Shown here piece by piece: positions 1-8,070 of a stretch of DNA of 64,000 nt. Below the pieces are notes generated by a model. That model was not told where the DNA came from, did not search any database, and saw nothing but the letters and a program-made list of their open reading frames with translations. Position numbers and translations under genes: made by a program. Location of the stretch: the NCBI RefSeq assembly GCF_936925435.1, contig NZ_CAKZHQ010000047.1, positions 62,001 through 126,000 of the forward strand, in the 5' to 3' direction. Source of the stretch: an uncultured Ramlibacter sp. (GTDB taxonomy: Bacteria > Pseudomonadota > Gammaproteobacteria > Burkholderiales > Burkholderiaceae_C). Position 1 is the stretch's first letter; each line of letters starts with the position of its first letter.

Positions 1-97
1 TGGTCTTGAACTCGCCAAAGCGCAGCACGCCCGAGTCCACCGAGAATTGCACGAAGTCCTGGGCCAGCGTGTCCTGGCTTCCTGTCCCCACTGCCAT
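1..97 (-). CDS. pyrE: Orotate phosphoribosyltransferase, N-terminal fragment
   Basis: Only the first 32 codons are in the window; the rest lies to the left of base 1. The minus strand starts with ATG at 97-95 and reads MAVGTGSQDTLAQDFVQFSV, followed by SGVLRFGEFKT, which is the typical N-terminus of beta-proteobacterial PyrE. PyrE joins orotate to PRPP in pyrimidine synthesis. An AAGGA Shine-Dalgarno sequence sits 8 nt before the ATG. The start lies only 10 bp from the divergent xth start, so the regulatory DNA of each gene must overlap the other gene. Confidence 0.82.
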   Translation of the reverse strand, partial: MAVGTGSQDTLAQDFVQFSVDSGVLRFGEFKT

Positions 98-107
98 TGG
101 AAAATCC

Positions 108-899
108 TTGTTCAAACTGACCAGCCTCAATCTCAACGGCATCCGCTCGGCCCACAGCAAGGGCGTGGAAGCCTGGATCGCAAAAACCAAGCCCGATTGT
201 ATTTGCGTGCAGGAGGTCAAGGCCCAGGCGGCCGACGTCCAGGGCCGTTTCGAGCAGTTGGCGGGGCTGCAGGGGCATTTCCACTTCGCCGAGAAAAAGG
301 GTTACTCGGGCGTGGCGGTCTACAGCCGCCATGAGCCCAGCGACGTGGTGGTGGGCTATGGATCGGGCGAATTCGATGCCGAGGGTCGCTATGTGGAACT
401 GCGCTTTGACACGCCGACGCGCAAGCTCTCGCTGATCAGCTGCTACTTTCCCAGCGGCTCCTCGGGTGAGGAGCGCCAGCAGGCCAAGTTCCGTTTCCTG
501 GATGAACTCGATCCCCACCTGGTGCGGCTCAAGAGCGAACGCGAGTTCATCCTGTGCGGCGACGTCAACATCGCCCACCAGCAAAAAGACCTGAAAAACT
601 GGCGCAGCAACCAGAAGAACAGCGGCTTTCTGCCGCAAGAACGCGCCTGGATGACAAAGTTGTTAGACGAAACCGGCCTGGTCGACGTATACCGCCGCTT
701 GCAACCCGACACCACCGACGCCTGCTACACCTGGTGGAGCAACCGCGGCCAGGCCTATCTGAACAACGTGGGTTGGCGCCTGGACTACCATCTGGCGACG
801 CCGGCGCTGGCTGCGCTGGCACGCAGCGAAGCGATCTACAAGGCCGAGAAATTCAGCGACCACGCGCCGATCACGCTGGACTACGACTTCCAGCTTTAA
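108..899 (+). CDS. xth: Exodeoxyribonuclease III
   Basis: This AP endonuclease/3'-5' exonuclease acts in base-excision repair. Motifs of the exonuclease-endonuclease-phosphatase fold are all present: LNLNGIRSA at the N-terminus, the metal-binding Glu in CVQEVKAQ, CGDVNIAH, and the C-terminal WRLDYHLAT and SDHAPITLDY with the catalytic Asp-His pair. The start is placed at TTG 108 because the family N-terminus is M(x)KLTSLNLNGIR and no ATG or GTG precedes that block. The frame stays open back to position 6, but that upstream stretch is antisense to pyrE and does not look like protein. The product has 263 residues, the usual length. The DASS transporter gene follows after 13 bp. Confidence 0.9.
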   Translation: MFKLTSLNLNGIRSAHSKGVEAWIAKTKPDCICVQEVKAQAADVQGRFEQLAGLQGHFHFAEKKGYSGVAVYSRHEPSDVVVGYGSGEFDAEGRYVELRFDTPTRKLSLISCYFPSGSSGEERQQAKFRFLDELDPHLVRLKSEREFILCGDVNIAHQQKDLKNWRSNQKNSGFLPQERAWMTKLLDETGLVDVYRRLQPDTTDACYTWWSNRGQAYLNNVGWRLDYHLATPALAALARSEAIYKAEKFSDHAPITLDYDFQL

Positions 900-912
900 G
901 GAAAAACAGGCC

Positions 913-2418
913 ATGTTGAAGACTCTCACAGCGATGCTTCGCTACTTCCAGCAGGCCGTGCCTTTCCGGCTGGTGCCGGCGCTGGTCACGACCGCCGTGC
1001 TGGCGGTCCTGCTGCTCATTCCCACACCACAGGGGCTGGCGCCGCATGCCTGGAGCCTGGTGGCGATTTTCCTGACCACCATCGTGGCCATCATCCTCAA
1101 GGTCATGCCCATCGGCGTGATGGCGCTGATGGCCATCGTGATCGTCTCGGTCTCGCAGGTCACGTCCACGTCCTCCAAAGGCGCGATCGCGGATGCGCTG
1201 AGCAGCTTTTCCAACCCGCTGATCTGGCTGATCGTGGTGGCGGTCCTGATTTCCCGCGGCCTGAAGAAGACCGGCCTGGGCAACCGCATCGGCCTGCTGT
1301 TCATCTCGCTGCTGGGTCGGCGCACCGTGGGCATCGGCTATGGCCTGGCGATCTGCGAGCTGCTGCTGGCGCCTTTCACGCCCAGCAACACAGCGCGCGG
1401 CGGCGGCATCGTTCATCCCATCATGAAGTCGATCGCCAGCGCCTTCGGCTCCGATCCGGCCCAGGGCACGCAGGCCAAGGTCGGCACCTATCTGGCGCTG
1501 GTCAACTACCACGCCAACCCCATCACCTCGGTGATGTTCCTGACGGCAACAGCCCCCAACCCGCTGGTGGTGGACTTTGTCGCCAAGGCCACCGGCCAGG
1601 GCTTCCACCTGAGCTGGACCACCTGGGCCCTGTGCATGCTGCTGCCTGGCCTGATCTGTCTGGCGCTGATGCCCCTGGTCATCTACCTGCTGTCACCGCC
1701 GCAACTGAAGGCGACGCCCGACGCCGTCGGCTATGCGCGCGCCGAGATGGCGAAGATGGGCCCGCTGTCGGGCCCGGAAAAAGTGATGATGGCCACCTTC
1801 GGCCTGATGCTGCTGCTGTGGGCCAATCTGCCGGCGGCGCTGTTCGGCCCGGCGTTCACGCTGGACCCCACCGTCGTGGCCCTGGTCGGCCTGTTCATCC
1901 TGATCATCACCGGCACCCTGGACTGGGACGACGTGCTGTCCGAGAAGAGCGCCTGGGACACGCTGGTGTGGTTTGGTGCCCTGGTCATGCTGGCCGAGCA
2001 GTTGAACAAGCTGGGCGTGATCGCCTGGTTCGCGGCGGGCATGAAGGGCGCGATCGTTGCCAGCGGCATGGGCTGGCTGCCGATCGCCGCCGTGCTGGTG
2101 CTGGTGTTCGTTTTCTCGCACTACCTGTTTGCCAGCACCACGGCCCACATCAGCGCGATGATGCTGGCCTTTCTCAGCGTGGGCGCGCAGCTGATTCCGC
2201 CCGCTTATGTGGTGCCCTTCATGCTGATGATGACGGCGGGCTCGGGCATCATGATGACGCTGACCCACTATGCGACCGGCACCTCGCCCATCATCTTCGG
2301 CAGCGGCTACGTCACGATGGGCACCTGGTGGCGCGTGGGCGCCGTCATGTGCGTGCTCGAACTGCTGGTCTTTGCGCTGGTCGGCACGGCCTGGTGGAAG
2401 CTGCTGGGCTACTGGTGA
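913..2418 (+). CDS. DASS-family (SLC13-like) anion transporter, CitT/DIT1 type
   Basis: This is an inner-membrane carrier of 501 residues with about 12 hydrophobic segments. The first Na+/substrate-binding signature, SNT at residues 158-160, sits in APFTPSNTARGGG, as in dicarboxylate and citrate:succinate exchangers. A second pseudo-symmetric TTAH...TGTSPII region follows near the C-terminus. The family moves di- and tricarboxylates such as succinate, malate, citrate or 2-oxoglutarate; the exact substrate cannot be read from the sequence. An AAGGAAAAACAGG leader precedes the ATG. Its stop codon lies inside a palindrome shared with the convergent pldA gene. Confidence 0.85.
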   Translation: MLKTLTAMLRYFQQAVPFRLVPALVTTAVLAVLLLIPTPQGLAPHAWSLVAIFLTTIVAIILKVMPIGVMALMAIVIVSVSQVTSTSSKGAIADALSSFSNPLIWLIVVAVLISRGLKKTGLGNRIGLLFISLLGRRTVGIGYGLAICELLLAPFTPSNTARGGGIVHPIMKSIASAFGSDPAQGTQAKVGTYLALVNYHANPITSVMFLTATAPNPLVVDFVAKATGQGFHLSWTTWALCMLLPGLICLALMPLVIYLLSPPQLKATPDAVGYARAEMAKMGPLSGPEKVMMATFGLMLLLWANLPAALFGPAFTLDPTVVALVGLFILIITGTLDWDDVLSEKSAWDTLVWFGALVMLAEQLNKLGVIAWFAAGMKGAIVASGMGWLPIAAVLVLVFVFSHYLFASTTAHISAMMLAFLSVGAQLIPPAYVVPFMLMMTAGSGIMMTLTHYATGTSPIIFGSGYVTMGTWWRVGAVMCVLELLVFALVGTAWWKLLGYW

Positions 2419-2430
2419 GTGCTCACCAGT
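2411..2430. repeat. 20-bp palindrome spanning two convergent stop codons
   Basis: Arms ACTGGTGAG and CTCACCAGT are separated by TG. Both converging genes end in a Trp codon followed by TGA, and these two TGG-TGA ends face each other inside the palindrome. The transcript of either strand could fold a GC-rich hairpin at its 3' end. No U-tract follows, so this is not a standard intrinsic terminator. Confidence 0.6.
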
Positions 2431-3571
2431 CCACCAGCGCCAGGCCGATGCTGACCACGTTGCGCTTGCGGTTGTAATCGAGCAGGCTGTCGCCGTAGCC
2501 GCTGAAGGCCTGCACATGCAGGCGCAGGTCGTTGAGGCCGCCGGGCCGGTTGCCCTTGCCCAGCGCCCGGAAGTATTCCAGCCGCAGCGAACCCTTGTCT
2601 TCGAACAGCAGGCCGCGCACCGTGCCCGAGAAGGTGTTCTTGACGTCGGCATACCAGGTGGCCTTGAGCTCGCCGTGGCCGATGTAGTCCTCGATGCCGG
2701 GGTTGTCGTCGCCGCCGGATTCGTTGTTCAGCCTTTGCCAGATGCGGCCCTCGAGCGAGAACTTGTTGTCCAGGTCCATGCCGGCCATGGCGTAGACGCG
2801 GTTCCAGCTGCGCGACAGCGGCAGCTCGCGGCCGTTGGACTGGTGCGAGATGCCCAGGCCGCCATAGCGCACCTTCATGCCGCCGGGCAGGCCCAGGTCC
2901 AGCGGATAGACGTACATGGCCTCCGGCTCGTAATCAGTGGTGCGGAAGGGCCGCGACAGCGTGCCGTTGAAGAACTGCCAGTAGGACTGCTGGCTGAAGC
3001 CCACCCAGAGCGAGTCGCTGCGCGCTGCGTCGTCACGCACCAGGATGTTCTTGGCCACCTTGACCCGGGCCGACAGCTGGATGCGCGCCTCGTTCTTCTG
3101 GTAGTCGACCGCGGTCGGCGCCGTGTGGTCCGGCGCATCCGAGCTGGGCTGGCGGTTGACGCCGTCCGACGCCGCCACGGCCAGCGAGATCGGGCGGTAG
3201 CCGCGCAGCTCGAAGGTGCCGCAGTCGGTGGCGTCCTGCAGCTCCCAGAAGCGCGACAGCGGCGAGTACTGGGTGTCCTGGCAGCCGTTGACGCCGGCGA
3301 TGATGGGCGCGGCCGGCGGCGTGATGCCCTGGGCGACCGAAGCGGCGGCGCCGGCGGGCGAGACCACGCCCGGCTGCACCTGCTGCTGCTGCGCCCACTG
3401 GTCGAAGCAGGTCAGCCGGGCCGCGGTATCGGGGTTGGCGGCGCAGGCCTGCCAGCCGACCGAGGTGGATGCGGGTTGGGTCTGGGCCTGGACCGCCGGT
3501 GCGGTGCACAGGCCGGTGGCAAGTGCCAACATGCTGGCTCGGAGGGGCAAAGGGATGCGAACGGGCGCCAT
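2423..3571 (-). CDS. pldA: Outer-membrane phospholipase A1
   Basis: OMPLA is a beta-barrel that hydrolyses phospholipids reaching the outer leaflet. The catalytic triad is visible: His243 and Ser245 in GISHQSNGR, and Asn257 in RSWNRV, with the same 14-residue spacing between His and Asn as E. coli His142/Asn156. Residues 1-30 form a Sec signal peptide ending in VQA-Q. An N-terminal linker of about 130 residues precedes the barrel, longer than in E. coli. The ATG at 3571 has a good AGGAAGG Shine-Dalgarno 8 nt upstream; the frame remains open to a TTG at 3601 without ribosome-binding support. The final residue is Trp, an aromatic end typical of barrels. Confidence 0.88.
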   Translation of the reverse strand: MAPVRIPLPLRASMLALATGLCTAPAVQAQTQPASTSVGWQACAANPDTAARLTCFDQWAQQQQVQPGVVSPAGAAASVAQGITPPAAPIIAGVNGCQDTQYSPLSRFWELQDATDCGTFELRGYRPISLAVAASDGVNRQPSSDAPDHTAPTAVDYQKNEARIQLSARVKVAKNILVRDDAARSDSLWVGFSQQSYWQFFNGTLSRPFRTTDYEPEAMYVYPLDLGLPGGMKVRYGGLGISHQSNGRELPLSRSWNRVYAMAGMDLDNKFSLEGRIWQRLNNESGGDDNPGIEDYIGHGELKATWYADVKNTFSGTVRGLLFEDKGSLRLEYFRALGKGNRPGGLNDLRLHVQAFSGYGDSLLDYNRKRNVVSIGLALVDW

Positions 3572-3660
3572 GGGCACGGCCTTCCTGGAAAAGAAACTCA
3601 ACGGTGGGGAGCCGCGACATTAGCAGCGGGCCCGGCCCGGCCTTGTAGGCCAAAGGCGAC

Positions 3661-4098
3661 TCAGCGGGCAGGCTGTTTGCGCAACACGAAGCCGCGCGCG
3701 GGCGATCCGTCGGCCGCCTGCCAGCTGCCGCGGATCTCGCGGCCGCAGGAGCCCTCCACCACGTCGCCGCTCCAGGTGGCGGTGATGCGCTGGCCGTCGG
3801 CGGACTCCTCCAGCGTGAACTCGCCGTTGTCCACGTCGCCCGCCACCTTGGTGCGCACACCGTCGCGGTTGACGGCGCCGCTGAAGCTCTCGGTGTAGTG
3901 CGCGTTGTTCTCCAGCAGCAAGGTGGCGCCCTGCCACAGGCCCGAGAAGTCGGCCTGCCACAGGCCCAGCATGTGGGGCTGGCCGACCTCGGCCGCCTTG
4001 GGGCAGTCCGCAAGCGGCTTGTCAGGGGCATTCTGGCCCCTGGCCCCCGTCGTTACTGCGCAATACGCTATCAAAAAAGGAGCTATCCAGGATTTCAT
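3661..4098 (-). CDS. Small secreted protein of unknown function
   Basis: This 145-residue protein has a Sec-type N-terminus (MKSWIAPFLIAYCAVTTGAR) and a mature part rich in short beta-type stretches, with GLWQGATLLLENN, GEFTLEESADGQRITATW and SCGREIRGSW. Three Cys remain if the one in the signal is counted. The ATG overlaps the rep stop codon (ATGA), so the two genes are translationally coupled. The hydrophobic core of the signal peptide is encoded by a copy of the 41-bp dispersed repeat (4043-4083). I recall similar unannotated proteins in Comamonadaceae, but I assign no function. Confidence 0.65.
   Translation of the reverse strand: MKSWIAPFLIAYCAVTTGARGQNAPDKPLADCPKAAEVGQPHMLGLWQADFSGLWQGATLLLENNAHYTESFSGAVNRDGVRTKVAGDVDNGEFTLEESADGQRITATWSGDVVEGSCGREIRGSWQAADGSPARGFVLRKQPAR
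4043..4083. repeat. 41-bp dispersed repeat, copy A
   Basis: The unit is GCCCCCG, then 17 nt (TCGTTACTGCGCAATAC), then the 17-nt core GCTATCAAAAAAGGAGC. It has the same 7+17+17 architecture as copies at 22037, 33641, 40034 and 61211. It is AT-rich in its core, against GC-rich surroundings. It lies in codons 6-19 of the minus-strand gene, where it encodes the signal-peptide core. Confidence 0.75.
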
Positions 4099-6206
4099 GG
4101 GGCACTGGCGGCGGTTGCCGCGGCGGCGGCTGCGGCGCTGTCGACGGCTTTTTTGGCGAACTCTGCCCGCAGCGCCTTGAGTTTTTCGCGCGGGTCTTCC
4201 TTGGCCGTGGTCTTGTCCAGTGCCATCTCGGCGATGAAGCGGCTGGGCAGGGCGGCGATCATCTCGCGGCCCTTCTTGCGCCGCTTGGTCCAGCTCACGG
4301 CCAGCGAGCGCTGGGCCCGGGTGATGCCCACGTACATCAGGCGGCGCTCTTCCTGCAGGCGTTGCAGTATGCCTTCGGACATCGGCCCGTCGGCACGGCC
4401 GGTGGGGTTGTCGTCATCGCCCAGCTTGAAGGGCAGCATGCCCTCGGTCACGCCCACCAGCATCACGTGCGGCCACTCCAGGCCCTTGGCGGCGTGCAAT
4501 GTGGACAGGGTCACCACGTTCTGGTCCTGCTCGCGCTCGCTGATGGTCGACAGCAGGGCGATGGTCTGCGCTACTTCCAGCAGGCTTTTCTTCTCGCTCA
4601 CGATGCTGGCCCCGGACGTGTCATCGATCTCGCCGCCGGCGCGGGCCGACATCCAGTCGCAGAAATCCAGCACGTTGGTCCAGCGGGATGCGGCAAGTTT
4701 CTCGCTGTCCTCGCCGTCGTACAGGTGCTTCTCGTAGTCGATGTCCTTGAGCCACTCCAGCATGAAGGCGCGCGCATCCTGCGCGCCGTGGGTGTGGCGG
4801 GCCCGGAACTCCAGGTCGTTCACGTAACGGCCGAATTCGTGCAGGCTGCCCACCGCCTTGGCCGGCAGCACCGAGCCCAGCGAGGAGGAGAACAGGGCCT
4901 CGAACAGGCTGAGCTTGTACTTGCTGGAGAAGCTGCCCAGGGCCTGCAGCGTGGTGTGGCCGATGCCGCGCTTGGGCGTGGTCACGGCGCGCAGAAAGGC
5001 CGGGTCGTCGTCGTTGTTGATCCACAGACGAAACCAGGCGCACAGATCCTTGATTTCGGCGCGGTCGAAAAAGCTCTGGCCGCCCGAGACCTTGTAGGGG
5101 ATCTGGGCCTTGCGCAAGGCCTTCTCGAAGGTGCGGGCCTGGTGGTTGGCCCGGTACAGCACGGCGAACTCGCGCCACTCGTGGCCGGCGCCTGTGGCCG
5201 TGATGCCGGCGCGGATGGACTGGATGCGCGCCACCGTGCGCTCGGCCTCGTGTTCCTCGTTGTCGGCGTCGACCACGCGCACCGGCTCGCCCTCGCCCAG
5301 TTCGGAGAACAGGGTCTTGGGATAGAGCTTGGGATTGGGCCCGATCACGTTGTTCGCGGCGCGCAGGATGGCACTGGTCGAGCGGTAGTTCTGTTCGAGC
5401 TTGATGACCTTGAGCTGGGGGTAGTCGATCGGCAGCTTCTTGAGGTTGTCCAGCGTGGCGCCGCGCCAGCCGTAGATCGACTGGTCGTCGTCGCCCACGG
5501 CGGTGAAGCGGCCACGCTCGCCCACCAGCATCTTGAGCACCTCGTACTGGGTGGCGTTGGTGTCCTGATACTCGTCGACCAGCACGTGGCCCAGCAGGGC
5601 CTGCCACTTGGCGCGCACCTCAGGGTGGTCGCGCAGCAGGGCCAGCGGCATGCCGATCAGGTCGTCGAAGTCCACGCTCTGGTAGGCCGTCAGCCGCTCT
5701 TCATAGCGGGCCATGATGGTGGCGGTGACGCGCTCGTTGTCGTCCTTGGCCTGGGCCAGGGCCTGGGCCGCGTTCAGGCCCATGTTCTTCCACAGGCTGA
5801 TGGCCCACTGCCACTGGCGCGCGGTGGCAGTGTCGGTGCTGCCGCCGGCGTCCTTGAGGATGGAAGTGACGTCGTCGCTGTCCAGGATGGAGAACTGGGG
5901 CTTGAGGCCCAGCACCGCCCCGTCTTCCCGCATCATGCGCACGCCCAGGGCGTGGAAGGTGCAGATCACCACCTTTTTCGCATCGCGGCCGATCAGGCCC
6001 TTGGCGCGCTCGCGCATCTCGGTGGCGGCCTTGTTGGTGAAGGTGATGGCGGCGATGCGCTGGGGCTCCAGGCCGGCGGCGATCAGCCGGGCGATCTTGT
6101 GGGTGATCACCCGGGTCTTGCCCGAGCCGGCGCCCGCCAGCACCAGGCAGGGCCCATGCATGTAGTTGACTGCTTCTTGCTGGGCGAGGTTGAGGCCGGC
6201 GGACAT
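4095..6206 (-). CDS. rep: Rep-type superfamily 1 ATP-dependent DNA helicase
   Basis: This 703-residue 3'-5' helicase carries all UvrD/Rep motifs: Q-motif LNLAQQEAV, Walker A AGAGSGKT (about residues 24-31), TFTNKAATEM (Ia), VDEYQDTN (II), GDDDQSIYGWRGA (III), LEQNYRS (IV), TLHAAKGLEW (V) and LMYVGITRAQ (VI). The GPCLVLAGAGSGKTRVIT start and DAKKVVICTFHALG segment resemble Rep more than UvrD. The tail is Ala-rich (AAAAAAATAASAP). The chosen ATG at 6206 gives the family N-terminus; the frame stays open far upstream only because of GC bias. A TATGAT -10-like box lies about 50 bp upstream, and a perfect palindrome is at 6280-6293. Confidence 0.88.
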   Translation of the reverse strand: MSAGLNLAQQEAVNYMHGPCLVLAGAGSGKTRVITHKIARLIAAGLEPQRIAAITFTNKAATEMRERAKGLIGRDAKKVVICTFHALGVRMMREDGAVLGLKPQFSILDSDDVTSILKDAGGSTDTATARQWQWAISLWKNMGLNAAQALAQAKDDNERVTATIMARYEERLTAYQSVDFDDLIGMPLALLRDHPEVRAKWQALLGHVLVDEYQDTNATQYEVLKMLVGERGRFTAVGDDDQSIYGWRGATLDNLKKLPIDYPQLKVIKLEQNYRSTSAILRAANNVIGPNPKLYPKTLFSELGEGEPVRVVDADNEEHEAERTVARIQSIRAGITATGAGHEWREFAVLYRANHQARTFEKALRKAQIPYKVSGGQSFFDRAEIKDLCAWFRLWINNDDDPAFLRAVTTPKRGIGHTTLQALGSFSSKYKLSLFEALFSSSLGSVLPAKAVGSLHEFGRYVNDLEFRARHTHGAQDARAFMLEWLKDIDYEKHLYDGEDSEKLAASRWTNVLDFCDWMSARAGGEIDDTSGASIVSEKKSLLEVAQTIALLSTISEREQDQNVVTLSTLHAAKGLEWPHVMLVGVTEGMLPFKLGDDDNPTGRADGPMSEGILQRLQEERRLMYVGITRAQRSLAVSWTKRRKKGREMIAALPSRFIAEMALDKTTAKEDPREKLKALRAEFAKKAVDSAAAAAAATAASAP

Positions 6207-6279
6207 GGACAGGGGGAGGGGGACTGCGGGAGGAAAAAGGCCGGGGGAGGGGCGCCGCCAAATCATACCGGCGAGCGCC

Positions 6280-6293
6280 GTCAGGGCCCTGAC
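6280..6293. promoter_or_regulatory. Perfect 14-bp palindrome between rep and the AEC transporter
   Basis: GTCAGGGCCCTGAC is a perfect inverted repeat in the 123-bp gap between the divergent starts at 6206 and 6330. It sits just upstream of a TATGAT -10-like box for rep. It could be an operator for one or both genes. No cognate regulator is identifiable here. Confidence 0.35.
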
Positions 6294-6329
6294 ACCCCCG
6301 GCGGCGCCGCGTCCGCGACAATATCGCCC

Positions 6330-7295
6330 GTGCTCGCCGTCCTGCTCGTCACCTTCCCCTTCTTCGCCCTGGTCCTGTGCGGCTATGTCGCCGCCCGCCG
6401 GCGCATGCTGCCACTGGACGCGATTTCGGGGCTCAACAGCTTCGTGCTGTACTTTGCCCTGCCCTGCATGCTGTACCGCTTTGGCGCCAGCACGCCGATC
6501 GCGCAATTGCTGGACGCTGCGGCGGTGGCGGTCTACCTGCCCTGCGCCCTGCTGGTGGTCTGGGCCGTGGTGGCCTTCAGCCTGAACGCGCGCATCCGCT
6601 GGAACGACGCGGCTTTCGGCGCCCTGGTGGCGGCCTTTCCCAACACCGGTTTCATGGGCGTGCCCCTGCTGGTGGCCTTGTTGGGCGCGGCCGCCGCCGG
6701 CCCGGCCATCCTGACCATCCTGCTGGACCTGGTGGTGACCTCGTCGCTGTGCATCGCCCTGTCGCGGCTGGACGGCGCCGACGAGCACGGCGCCTCCCGG
6801 GCGGCGCGCAACGCGCTCAGGGGCATGGCGCTCAACCCCATGCCCTGGGCCATCTTGCTGGGGGGCCTGTCGTCGGCGCTGCAGATCGTGCCGGTCAAGC
6901 CTGTGATGCAGACCATCGCCCTGCTGGCCGATGCGGCCTCGCCGGTGGCATTGTTCACCATCGGCGCCGTGCTGTTCCGCTCGCAGTTCCTGGCGGCGCG
7001 GGAAGAGCATGCGCCGCTGGCCTGGCGGGATTTCCTGCCGGTGGTGGCCGTCAAGCTGCTGGTGCACCCGCTGTTGGTGTTCGGCGTGGGCTGGGCAGCG
7101 ATGGCCTTCGGCCTGCCGCTGGACCGCTTCACGCTGACGGTGATGGTGCTGGTAGCGGCCCTGCCCAGCGCCAGCAACGTTTCGCTGCTGGCCGAGCGCT
7201 TCGGCGCCGACACCGGCCGCATCGCCCGCATCATCTTGCTGACCACCGCGGCGGCTTTCCTGACTTTTTCAGGCGCCGTTGCGCTGATGCACTAG
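6330..7295 (+). CDS. AEC (auxin efflux carrier) family transporter
   Basis: This is a 321-residue membrane protein with about ten hydrophobic helices in two halves, typical of AEC/MdcF-type permeases. LNSFVLYFALPCMLYRF and AFPNTGFMGVPLL in the first half and ALPSASNVSLLAERFG in the second are characteristic family segments. Substrates in bacteria are often malonate, malate or other organic anions, but nothing here decides that. GTG at 6330 is the likely start. It has no Shine-Dalgarno and is preceded 5 nt upstream by CAATAT, so it may be leaderless. It converges on the GST gene with a 4-bp gap. Confidence 0.8.
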   Translation: MLAVLLVTFPFFALVLCGYVAARRRMLPLDAISGLNSFVLYFALPCMLYRFGASTPIAQLLDAAAVAVYLPCALLVVWAVVAFSLNARIRWNDAAFGALVAAFPNTGFMGVPLLVALLGAAAAGPAILTILLDLVVTSSLCIALSRLDGADEHGASRAARNALRGMALNPMPWAILLGGLSSALQIVPVKPVMQTIALLADAASPVALFTIGAVLFRSQFLAAREEHAPLAWRDFLPVVAVKLLVHPLLVFGVGWAAMAFGLPLDRFTLTVMVLVAALPSASNVSLLAERFGADTGRIARIILLTTAAAFLTFSGAVALMH

Positions 7296-7299
7296 GCGC

Positions 7300-8052
7300 T
7301 CACTTTTTCGCGGTGTCCTTGGCCGCCGATTCGATGTAGGCCTCGATGCGGGCCGTGGTGAACGAGGGCCGGGCCTGCACCCGCGCCCACCAATCGGTCA
7401 CCAGCGGGTGCTCGGCCAGCGCCGGCGCGTTCAGTTCGCTGATGCGCATCACAAAAGGCGCGGCGCCGATGTCGGCAATCGAATAGGCCTTGCCCACCAG
7501 CCAGCCGCTGCCGCTGGCTTCGAGCATGCCGTCCATGCGCTCCAGCAGCAGCAGCAGGCCGCGCATGGCCTCAGCCTTTTCCTCCTCCGTGTAGGGCTTG
7601 CGCGCCACGCGCAACCAGGCCTCGCGCCGCTCCGGCGTCGGGATGCGCGCCATCCGCTTGGCCAGCTCGTCCTCGCTCCACTGGCTGGCCACGGGTTGCA
7701 TGGACTGGCTCCAGTTGAAGACGATCAGCTTGGCCAGGCACTTCTCGTCGACCCAGCGCACGAAGTTGCGCATGGTGGCGCGTTCGTAGGGGTCGGCCGG
7801 CCGGATCGAGGGTGTGGGATACGTCTCTTCCAGGTATTCCGCAATGACCGAGCTCTCGTACAACACACGGCCGTCTTCCAGGATCAGCGCGGGCACCACG
7901 CCGTTCGGGTTCATCGCCAGGTACTCGGGCGAATGCTGTTCGCCGCGGATCATGTCGACCAGGCGGCTTTCGTAGTCCAGGCCTTTTTCGGCCAGGCACA
8001 GGCGCACGCGCCGCGACGCGCTGGAACGCCAGCCGTGGTAGAGGATCAGCAT
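7300..8052 (-). CDS. Glutathione S-transferase family protein
   Basis: The 250-residue protein has an N-terminal thioredoxin-fold GST domain: LYHGWRSSASRRVRLCLAEKG with the active-site Ser region, NPNGVVPALI with the cis-Pro, and ESSVIAEYLEETYP binding glutathione. The alpha-helical C-terminal domain includes YSIADIGAAPFVMRI, the conserved N-capping box. It is the last gene of the long minus-strand run and starts 18 bp after the quinone oxidoreductase stop. It may detoxify or isomerise an intermediate of that pathway; this is inference from position. Confidence 0.85.
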   Translation of the reverse strand: MLILYHGWRSSASRRVRLCLAEKGLDYESRLVDMIRGEQHSPEYLAMNPNGVVPALILEDGRVLYESSVIAEYLEETYPTPSIRPADPYERATMRNFVRWVDEKCLAKLIVFNWSQSMQPVASQWSEDELAKRMARIPTPERREAWLRVARKPYTEEEKAEAMRGLLLLLERMDGMLEASGSGWLVGKAYSIADIGAAPFVMRISELNAPALAEHPLVTDWWARVQARPSFTTARIEAYIESAAKDTAKK

Positions 8053-8070
8053 CTTGTTTCTTTCAAGCTT

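Noticed and set aside
4362..7295. Very long plus-strand open frame antisense to rep
   Set aside because: Its translation is Gly/Ala/His/Gln-rich mirror sequence of the helicase until the AEC transporter begins at 6330; GC-biased third positions remove stops on the opposite strand.
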